Source: JASJCL01 sp050291585 (GTDB lineage: Bacteria; Desulfobacterota; Desulfobacteria; Desulfobacterales; Desulfosarcinaceae). Taken from it: a DNA stretch of 14,053 nucleotides. Of the stretch, positions 7,497-13,522 are shown piece by piece. The stretch spans positions 1 through 14,053 of the forward strand of contig JBNKKA010000118.1 of the NCBI GenBank assembly GCA_050291585.1. Direction: 5' to 3'. The translations under genes were made by a program, and so were the position numbers. Position 1 is the first letter of the stretch. Every line of letters starts with the position of its first letter. The notes under the pieces were generated by a model. That model worked only from the letters and a program-made list of their open reading frames with translations, did no database searches and was not told the DNA's origin.

Positions 7497-8423
7497 ATGT
7501 TTAAAAAAATTCTGTTCGCCACGACGGCCTCACCGGTGTGCGACAATGCAGCCAAAGTCGCCTTTGATCTGGAGCTCAAGTGGGATGCCGAGCTGATTAT
7601 CTTTCATGTGCTGGGGGTGCCCAGCCGGGGGTTTAGCCCCTTCATCACCGACGTGCGCACTGGCGACACCGAGCAGGTGGATGCCGACTACATCGAGTGG
7701 GTGCGCGAGGAGATGAAGCACACCTATGCCAATCTGCTCGAAGACAGCGAAAACAATCGCATCGAGGCAGTGGTGGGGGCCCCCCACCGGGAGATATTGC
7801 GCAAGGCGCGCGCCGAGAACGCCGATCTGATCATTATGGGTTCCCACACCCGCGAGGAGGATGTGGGCGCCAGCCGCTACCGCCAGATCGTGGGCTCCAC
7901 CATGCAGAAGGTGGCCAAGGGGGCGCGCTGTCCCGTGGTGGTCATCAGCCGGCCCTGTACTACCTGCTGGAAACTCTTCTCCAACATCGTCGTTGGGACC
8001 GACTTTTCCAAGGCCTCCAAGTCCGCATTTCGCTGGGCCTACAAGCTCGCTAAAACCGTTGACGCCCGCCTGCATGTCTTCCACGCTGTAGATATCGCCA
8101 AGGCAGCCAACCGGGCGCCCGGGCAGACGGAGATCGAAACCCGCATAGACGAGGCCCGCGAAAAAATCGAAACCCATCATCTCTGTGATATCACCGACTA
8201 TGACAATTACACCGTTGAAGTCTGGGAGGGTATCCCCCACGTGGAGATCCTCAAGTTCGCGCGGGAGACGCAGGCCGATCTCATCGTCATGGCCCACCAC
8301 ACCCGCGAGACCGATCCGGAGTTGGCGCTTTTAGGCAGCACGGTCGAACAGGTGGTCCTGCGTTCGGCCTGTCCGGTAGCGAGCGTCAACCGGCCGGATA
8401 AGGCGGTGGATGGTGACACCTGA
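7497..8423 (+). CDS. Tandem universal stress protein (two UspA domains)
   Basis: Cytoplasmic protein of 308 residues with two UspA folds, roughly residues 1-155 and 157-300. Domain 1 has the nucleotide-binding signature around Gly115 (IIMGSHT) and Gly133-Ser-Thr, followed by CPVVVI. Domain 2 has the matching MAHHT and LLGSTVEQ (Gly280-Ser-Thr), but the first glycine of its motif is alanine, so ATP binding there may be weaker. A CTTC pair lies in the linker near residues 158-161, giving a possible redox or metal site. AGGAGA at 7485-7490 is a strong ribosome site and overlaps the previous stop codon. The end overlaps the receiver gene by 14 bases. A stress or energy-state role linked to Hmc or to the kinase pair is suggested only by location. 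Confidence 0.92.
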   Translation: MFKKILFATTASPVCDNAAKVAFDLELKWDAELIIFHVLGVPSRGFSPFITDVRTGDTEQVDADYIEWVREEMKHTYANLLEDSENNRIEAVVGAPHREILRKARAENADLIIMGSHTREEDVGASRYRQIVGSTMQKVAKGARCPVVVISRPCTTCWKLFSNIVVGTDFSKASKSAFRWAYKLAKTVDARLHVFHAVDIAKAANRAPGQTEIETRIDEAREKIETHHLCDITDYDNYTVEVWEGIPHVEILKFARETQADLIVMAHHTRETDPELALLGSTVEQVVLRSACPVASVNRPDKAVDGDT

Positions 8424-8823
8424 ATCTTCTCCCAAAAAGGTGCTGATTGTCGATGACGAGATGGACATGCGCATCTTCATGAAGACCCTCTTTGAGACCA
8501 GCGGCTGGCAGCCGGTGGTCACCCGGGATGGCGGTGAGGGGCTCGTCCAGGCACGCCAGGCACCCCCGGATCTGATCGTGCTGGATGTGATGATGCCCGG
8601 GGAGGGCGGCGCCCTCATGTACCGCGCCCTAAAAGATGACGCTCAATTGGCGCAACTTCCCGTCATCATGCTCTCGGCCGTCAAGCCCGACGTCTTCCAC
8701 CACTATCTCAAGATGCTCAACGCTCGCAGCCCAAGCCCCATTCCCCCGCCTTCCGCCTATGTTGAAAAACCCCCAGAGCCAGAAGCACTTCTGGCGCTGG
8801 CAAATAAACTGGTGGGTTCTTGA
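8410..8823 (+). CDS. Stand-alone response-regulator receiver protein
   Basis: CheY-like single receiver domain of 137 residues with no output domain. The acidic pocket is D15-D16, the phospho-acceptor is D59 (LDVMMP), the switch serine is S89 (MLSAV), and the conserved lysine is K120 (EKPPEP). The stretch between S89 and K120 is longer than usual and contains a Pro/Ser-rich loop (SPSPIPPPS), which changes the alpha4-beta5 face normally used for partner binding. The gene overlaps the stress-protein gene by 14 bases and its stop overlaps the possible TTG start of the kinase gene. In D. vulgaris the hmc operon is followed by rrf1, a response regulator, so this may be a counterpart by position; I cannot confirm orthology. 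It could be a phosphate shuttle for the adjacent kinase. Confidence 0.9.
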   Translation: MVTPESSPKKVLIVDDEMDMRIFMKTLFETSGWQPVVTRDGGEGLVQARQAPPDLIVLDVMMPGEGGALMYRALKDDAQLAQLPVIMLSAVKPDVFHHYLKMLNARSPSPIPPPSAYVEKPPEPEALLALANKLVGS

Positions 8824-10817
8824 ACCGCCTTCGTCACAGCGTGGATGAGATCGGTGGCCAGGGCCAAGCTGCGGCTGAAGATCGACGCCTGCTTCTGGTG
8901 GACGATGAAGAGGGGCTGCGCACGGTTCTGGGCATCAGCTTGAGCGATGCCGGTTACGAGGTCCTCAGCGCTGTGGATGGGCGCCAGGCCCTCGATCTAT
9001 TTCGCGAACACCGGCCGCCCTTAGTGCTCACCGATATCAAGATGCCCGTCATGGACGGCATCGAACTGCTCAAGCAGATCAAACGTATCTCTCCGGACAC
9101 CGAAGTGATCATGCTCACCGGCCACGGGGACATGGATCTGGCCATCGAGTGCCTCAAGCTGGAGGCCACCGATTTCATCACCAAACCCATCCGGGACGAG
9201 ATCCTTGAGATCGCCCTCAAGCGAGCCCTCGAGAAGATCGAAATGCGCCGCATGCTGCGGGCCTATACCGAGAACCTGGAGCGCCTCGTGGAGGAGAAGT
9301 CGGCACAACTGGTGGCTCGCGAGCGCCTGGCGGCGGTGGGGCAGGCCGTGGAGCAGTTGGTCACCGCCTTCAAGGATCTGGTCGGGGATTTAGATGGCGA
9401 TATGAGCTTTTTCAACGAATTGCCCTGCCTGGTGTCGGTGCATAACCGCCAGTTACAGATTATCGCCGCCAACCCCCTCTATGAGGAGCGCCTGGGCAAG
9501 CGTCTCGGGCAGCCGGGATGGGTGGTCCATGGCCTCGGGCCTGAGGCGGCCGCCGACAGTCCGGTGGCCCAGACCTTTGAAACTGGGCAAGGCCAGCGCT
9601 GTCGGTCCGAGCTGGTCAAGCGGGATGGCGGGAAACTGCCGGTGATGGTGCACACGGCACCCATTCGTGGTGACAGCGGTAGTGTCGAGCTGGTCCTCGA
9701 AATCGCCGCCGACATGGGTGAGATCCAACGCCTCCAGGAAGCCCTGCGCACCACCCGCGAACGCTACCAGCAGCTTTTCGAAGAGGCCCCCTGCTATATC
9801 ACCGTTCAGGATCGCAACCATCGCATCACGGCTGCCAACAGGCGTTTTCGCCGGGACTTTGCACTGCAGCCAGGCGTTCCCTGTCACGAAGTCTACCGCC
9901 AGAGCGAGCGCCCCTGCAGCCCCTGTCCGGTGTTCAAGACCTTTGCGGACGGCAAGCCGCATCAATGTGAGATGACCGTCACCACCGCCAATGGCGGCCA
10001 GCAGCATCTGCTTCTATGGACGGCGCCCTTAAGAGGAGCCAGCGGCGAGATCAGTCATGTCATGGAGATGTCCACCGATATCACCCGGGTGCGCCAGCTC
10101 CAGGACCAATTGTCCTCTATCGGGCTGCTCATCGGTTCGGCCTCCCACGGCATCAAGGGCCTCCTCACCGGTCTGGACGCCGGCATGTACATGCTCAATA
10201 AGGGGTTTAAGCGTGACAACGCAGAGCAACTCGAAGAGGGCGTGGATATGGTGGGCTTTATGGTGGGGCGTATCCGCCGTATGGTTCTCGACATCCTGCA
10301 CTATGCCAAGGTGCAGGATTTTCAGTGGCGCCAGGTGGTAGTCAGGACCTTTGCAGAGGACCTAGTCGCGGCCTTCGAAGCCAAAGCCCATGACAGAGAG
10401 ATCCGCTTCGACTGCCATTTCGAAGATGATCTTGGAAGTTTCAGAGTGGATGCCGGGATCATACGCTCCATCATCAGCAACCTTATCGAGAACGCCATCG
10501 ACGCCTGTGATACCGACCCGTCTGGGCGACGGCACACCCTCGCCTTCAAGGTTGCTGGGGATGAATCGATGGTGACCTTTGTGGTGGAGGATAACGGTAT
10601 TGGCATGGACGCCGATACACGCGCTAAGATCTTCACCCCTTTTTACACTTCCAAGGGATCACGGGGTACTGGCCTGGGGCTCTACATTTCCAACAAGCTC
10701 CTGCTTCAGCATGGCGGTGGCCTTCGCTTGCGGAGCCGCGCCGGGCAGGGCACCTGTTTTACCCTCTCTATTCCTCGCTCCCCCCAATCTCCCCCGCTTT
10801 CATCCGTAGCTGCTTGA
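8820..10817 (+). CDS. Hybrid sensor: receiver - PAS - PAS - histidine kinase
   Basis: Soluble signalling protein of about 665 residues. Order: N-terminal receiver (about 22-140; D28-D29, phospho-acceptor D72 in LTDIKMP, TGHG, then the conserved lysine in ITKP), a coiled coil (about 140-185), PAS 1 (about 198-305), PAS 2 (about 315-421), then the kinase core. The phospho-accepting His443 sits in SHGIKGLL, the N box is N554/N558 in SNLIENAIDA, G1 is EDNGIGMD around D591, the F box is FTPFYTSKG and G2 is GTGLGLYI. No membrane segment is seen, so it senses a cytoplasmic signal. PAS 2 carries C355-X10-C366-X2-C369, a motif I associate with many deltaproteobacterial PAS sensors. The start is either TTG 8820, overlapping the previous stop (TTGA), or GTG 8841; neither has a strong ribosome site. 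No DNA-binding output domain is present. Confidence 0.92.
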   Translation: MNRLRHSVDEIGGQGQAAAEDRRLLLVDDEEGLRTVLGISLSDAGYEVLSAVDGRQALDLFREHRPPLVLTDIKMPVMDGIELLKQIKRISPDTEVIMLTGHGDMDLAIECLKLEATDFITKPIRDEILEIALKRALEKIEMRRMLRAYTENLERLVEEKSAQLVARERLAAVGQAVEQLVTAFKDLVGDLDGDMSFFNELPCLVSVHNRQLQIIAANPLYEERLGKRLGQPGWVVHGLGPEAAADSPVAQTFETGQGQRCRSELVKRDGGKLPVMVHTAPIRGDSGSVELVLEIAADMGEIQRLQEALRTTRERYQQLFEEAPCYITVQDRNHRITAANRRFRRDFALQPGVPCHEVYRQSERPCSPCPVFKTFADGKPHQCEMTVTTANGGQQHLLLWTAPLRGASGEISHVMEMSTDITRVRQLQDQLSSIGLLIGSASHGIKGLLTGLDAGMYMLNKGFKRDNAEQLEEGVDMVGFMVGRIRRMVLDILHYAKVQDFQWRQVVVRTFAEDLVAAFEAKAHDREIRFDCHFEDDLGSFRVDAGIIRSIISNLIENAIDACDTDPSGRRHTLAFKVAGDESMVTFVVEDNGIGMDADTRAKIFTPFYTSKGSRGTGLGLYISNKLLLQHGGGLRLRSRAGQGTCFTLSIPRSPQSPPLSSVAA

Positions 10818-10951
10818 GAATGCCATGCTTGCCCATCTCCCTGGGCCATCTTCCTGATATTTTAGATTTTTCCATCTGACATGGCGAAGTTTTATATCGG
10901 ATAGTTTTTCCAATTTACGATGCCATTGTCCTACGCGGGGTATGGGTCATA

Positions 10952-10967
10952 TGGCACCATATTTGCT
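10952..10967 (+). promoter_or_regulatory. Sigma-54 (RpoN) promoter, -24/-12 type
   Basis: TGGCAC at 10952-10957, five bases, then TTGCT at 10963-10967. This fits the sigma-54 consensus TGGCAC-N5-TTGCW at every scored base, with the required GG-N10-GC spacing. It points toward tmcD, and transcription would begin near 10978. The match is too good and too well placed (start of a long gap between coding regions) to dismiss as chance. Sigma-54 promoters need an AAA+ activator bound upstream; none is encoded in the window. The leader to tmcD would be about 515 bases, so an intermediate small transcript or peptide is possible. Confidence 0.75.
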
Positions 10968-10980
10968 GTTTCAGTGAAAC
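10968..10980 (+). repeat. Palindrome GTTTCA-G-TGAAAC at the predicted transcription start
   Basis: A perfect 6-bp inverted repeat around one central base, directly abutting the -12 element of the sigma-54 promoter and covering the predicted +1 (near 10978). Such a placement would suit an operator that blocks initiation. At this length chance cannot be excluded. Confidence 0.4.
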
Positions 10981-11248
10981 CGGCGCACAAAGGGCATGCA
11001 GACACAAGACCCTTAGCCGCATGATCATTGCTAATCTGCGAGTGATGAACAAGCACCCAATGGTACATTTTGCCCCCCATCACCCCACTGACCGGACTGA
11101 GTGCATGCATCTTGAACCGGTCGCGATAGTCGAGCAGGCATTTTTCAATTTAAACGCCGGTCGAAAGGATGTCGTCGTGGATATCGGAAGTGCGGAATGG
11201 AGTTTTTATTGAGTTTTATCTCATTTCAAGGCATATGAGCAGGGGAGA

Positions 11249-11271
11249 TTTGGAAGAACCCCCATTCCAAA
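11249..11271 (+). repeat. Inverted repeat TTTGGAA / TTCCAAA upstream of tmcD
   Basis: A perfect 7-bp stem (11249-11255 with 11265-11271) around a nine-base loop containing five C residues. It lies in the long leader between the sigma-54 promoter and tmcD. It could be an RNA hairpin or a protein-binding site. It is AT-rich and not followed by a T-run, so terminator function is unlikely. Confidence 0.3.
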
Positions 11272-11492
11272 GGGTCGTCGGGACCGATGTTTTGGCGGGG
11301 CCGGGATCCCTTATTGAGGATTGCCAGCCAAGCGCTTAATTGGTATGACCATTGTCGATGGGCGTTTGGGATTCAATTCCCGCTTTGTGATTAAGCTTTC
11401 GATAACAAATCTTTACGTCGAAATACTCGCCTGTATTGAGGAAGACGAGTCTCTCTACCATTTGGTTTTAGGATGCCCACAAGGGAGTGCGT

Positions 11493-12755
11493 ATGATTGA
11501 CAATTCAAACTGGGATTGGGACAGCAGCGAAAAGCAGATCCCCGTCGCTGCGTGGCGGGAGCGCTTCCGCTGGGTTGAGGAGCCTTACGCCAGCCCCGAT
11601 GGAGAAAAAGTGGGGGCCATCGTCAACGTGGACGAGGGCGAGTTCAGTATCTGCGTGAACGGCGAGACCGGTGAAGGTGTTTTCGACAAAGCCTGGCATC
11701 TGCGCTTCACCCCCAGCGGCAAGAGCTACGCCCTGGTGTCTGAGATGGGGGAGTGGACGGTAGCCGTGGACGGTCAGGCCTGGGAGCAGAAGTTCGGCTA
11801 TGTCTGGAGCCCCCTGGTCAGCGCCGACGGCGAGCACGTGGCCGTGGCCGTTCAGCAGGACATGCAGTACGGCATGGCCCTGGACGGCAGTCTCTGGGAA
11901 ACCACCTTCGCCAACGGCACTTATTTCGCCCTCAGCGCGGACGGAAGCACGACAGCCGCGGCGGTTCAGGTGGAGGCCTGCGACAGTGCCGAGGTGCATA
12001 AATTCCAGGAGGGCACCTTTGCCGCGGCGGCAAACGGCCAGGCATGGGACAGCCGCTTCGTCAATGTCTGGCAGCCGGTCCTCAGCCCGGACGGCAGCCG
12101 CCTGGCAGCCGAGGTGCGCGTCAATCTATACGACTACACCATCGCCGTGGATGGCAAGGCCTGGTCGCAGATCTTCGGCAGCGTCTGGGAGCCGACCTTT
12201 CATCCCACCTCAATGGCCGTGACGGCGCCGGTGCGGGTCAAGGGTAAGTGGGGCATGGCCCAGGATGGCGACCTCATCTGGCAGCCTAACTTCATCCAGG
12301 TTTGGCGTCAGGTCTACAGCCCCGATGGCAGCCGCCTGGCCGCCGTGGTGGCGCCCAAATACGGCCGCTGGACCCTAGCGCTGGACGGCAAAGCCTGGGG
12401 GACCTTATTCAAGGATATGGTCGTCGCTACGGTCTGGAGCCCGGACGGCAGCCGTCTGGCGGCTCTGGGCAAAAACGGCCAGGACTGGCACATCATCGTT
12501 GACGACAAGGTCTGGACCAACCGCTTCGCCATGGCTTGGGCCCCGGTGTTCAGCCCGACCGGCGACCATGTGGCCGCAAGGGTGGAGATCGACGGCCACT
12601 ACACCATCGCCGTTGACGACCGGCTCTGGTCCCACCGCTGCGAGGCGGCCTGGGATCCTGTCTTCAGCCCCGCGGGCGATAAGCTGCTCGTCAAAACCAT
12701 CGAGGATGGCACCTATTACCGCCGCGTACTGCCCGTCGCGGAATTCAAGGCCTAA
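11493..12755 (+). CDS. tmcD: TmcD, tryptophan-rich beta-propeller-like protein of Tmc
   Basis: Cytoplasmic subunit assigned to the Tmc complex, of unknown function; family reports describe TmcD as tryptophan-rich. The 420-residue product has about 24 Trp and about ten repeats of some 40 residues, each built around a (V/F)xSPDGxxLAA segment followed by an xxIAVDGxxW segment, like TolB/WD40-type propeller blades. Repeats around residues 200-340 are the most regular, and their DNA is nearly identical in three places (near 12086, 12320 and 12440). There is no signal peptide or cofactor motif. ATG 11493 is chosen because AAGGGAG lies five bases before it; GTG 11487 would sit inside that site. It is followed after 14 bases by tmcC. 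Identification rests on Trp content, repeats and direct linkage to tmcC and tmcB; the order D-C-B differs from the A-B-C-D order I recall in D. vulgaris. Confidence 0.85.
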   Translation: MIDNSNWDWDSSEKQIPVAAWRERFRWVEEPYASPDGEKVGAIVNVDEGEFSICVNGETGEGVFDKAWHLRFTPSGKSYALVSEMGEWTVAVDGQAWEQKFGYVWSPLVSADGEHVAVAVQQDMQYGMALDGSLWETTFANGTYFALSADGSTTAAAVQVEACDSAEVHKFQEGTFAAAANGQAWDSRFVNVWQPVLSPDGSRLAAEVRVNLYDYTIAVDGKAWSQIFGSVWEPTFHPTSMAVTAPVRVKGKWGMAQDGDLIWQPNFIQVWRQVYSPDGSRLAAVVAPKYGRWTLALDGKAWGTLFKDMVVATVWSPDGSRLAALGKNGQDWHIIVDDKVWTNRFAMAWAPVFSPTGDHVAARVEIDGHYTIAVDDRLWSHRCEAAWDPVFSPAGDKLLVKTIEDGTYYRRVLPVAEFKA

Positions 12756-12769
12756 GGAGGAGGGCACTC

Positions 12770-13429
12770 ATGCAAACTGCATACGCTTTTGTCAGTGGAC
12801 CCCTGGCCTGGCTGGCTTTCCTGATCTTTTTCGGGGGCGTTTGCTATCGGCTGATACGATTGCTGATGGATGTCAATCGAACCGAGAAGTTCATCTATTC
12901 TTACATGAGCTGGAAGTACAGCCTACGTTCCATCGGACACTGGTTGCTGCCTTTCGGGACGGTGAACTGGCGCCTTCACCCGGGTCTGACCATTGCGACC
13001 TTCGCCTTTCATCTCGGACTGATTATCACGCCGGTTTTTCTACTCTCCCACGTGGTCCTTTGGGAAGAGGCCTTCGACCTGAGCTGGTGGGCCCTCCCCG
13101 ATGGCTTGGCCGATGGGATGACCGTGGTTGTCGTCCTCTGCTGCGTTTATTTTTTGATCCGCCGCCTGGTGACCCCGGAAGTGAAATTCGTCACTTCTGC
13201 ATCAGACTTCGTGATTCTGGCTATCGTGGCAGCCCCCTTTATCACCGGTTTTTTGGCCTACCACCAGTGGTTCGCCTATCCCACCATGGTGATCACCCAT
13301 ATCGTCAGCGGAGAGATCATGCTCATGGCGATCCCCTTTACGCGTCTGAGCCACATGATCTTCTCCCCCTTGACGCGGGCCTATATGGGGTCAGAATTCG
13401 GCAAGGTGCGCCACGCCCGCGACTGGTAG
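12770..13429 (+). CDS. tmcC: TmcC, NarI-like cytochrome b membrane subunit
   Basis: Integral membrane heme b subunit of the Tmc complex, 219 residues, same family as HmcE and DsrM. Five hydrophobic segments parallel those of HmcE, and candidate heme ligands His81, His94, His165, His177 and His195 correspond one to one with HmcE. Shared blocks include AYAFVSGPLAWL, LLPFGT, TPVFLLSH, DGMTVV, AYHQ and HIVSGE. It should relay electrons between the periplasmic cytochrome TmcA and cytoplasmic TmcB. The ribosome site AAGGAGG (12754-12760) overlaps the tmcD stop codon, so the genes are cotranscribed. The choice of TmcC over a second HmcE rests on its neighbours: tmcD before, a TmcB-like gene after, and no NrfD-type gene next to it. 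Confidence 0.9.
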   Translation: MQTAYAFVSGPLAWLAFLIFFGGVCYRLIRLLMDVNRTEKFIYSYMSWKYSLRSIGHWLLPFGTVNWRLHPGLTIATFAFHLGLIITPVFLLSHVVLWEEAFDLSWWALPDGLADGMTVVVVLCCVYFLIRRLVTPEVKFVTSASDFVILAIVAAPFITGFLAYHQWFAYPTMVITHIVSGEIMLMAIPFTRLSHMIFSPLTRAYMGSEFGKVRHARDW

Positions 13430-13467
13430 CCGGTACGGGCTGCCGATGCTATTTGATTTCATCGTCG

Positions 13468-13484
13468 CGGCGCTACCGGCGCCG
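13468..13484 (+). repeat. GC-rich hairpin between tmcC and tmcB
   Basis: CGGCGC and GCGCCG form a perfect six-pair stem around TACCG. It is nested inside a wider CTGCCG (13440-13445) / CGGCAG (13486-13491) pairing. It sits in the 93-base tmcC-tmcB gap, the longest gap in the tmc set, and ends about 25 bases before the tmcB ribosome site. No T-run follows, so it more likely affects mRNA processing or stability than termination. Confidence 0.4.
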
Positions 13485-13522
13485 GCGGCAGTGTCGCCAA
13501 TCAAAGTGAAGGAGTAGCTGTT

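Larger units (their letters stand above)
10818..11492 (+). other. Intergenic region before tmcD; no convincing gene
   Basis: About 670 bases, less GC-rich than the flanking genes, separate the kinase gene from tmcD. It holds a sigma-54 type promoter, a palindrome at the predicted start of transcription and a 7-bp inverted repeat, listed separately. Just upstream of the promoter is a direct repeat TTTTTCCA (10867-10874 and 10905-10912), a possible activator site. GCCCA/TGGGC at 10831-10846 is a short hairpin after the kinase stop, without an immediate T-run. One 63-codon frame (11021-11212) begins with ATG but lacks a ribosome site and resembles nothing I know. No tRNA, insertion sequence or CRISPR-like pattern was seen. 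Confidence 0.7.

Noticed and set aside
10831..10846. Possible terminator after the kinase gene (GCCCA/TGGGC stem)
   Set aside because: The stem is only five pairs and no T-run follows directly; AT-rich sequence begins several bases later. Not enough to call.
11391..11440. Possible sigma-70 promoter close to tmcD
   Set aside because: Stretches such as TTTACG and GTATTG do not form a convincing -35/-10 pair with good spacing.
12080..12460. Near-identical short DNA repeats, considered as a mobile or CRISPR-like repeat
   Set aside because: They are in frame and encode the SPDGSRLAA part of successive TmcD blades, so they are protein repeats.
12499..13509. 336-codon + frame across the end of tmcD, tmcC and the following gap
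   Set aside because: It is in a different frame from both genes, has no recognisable domain and crosses gene boundaries.
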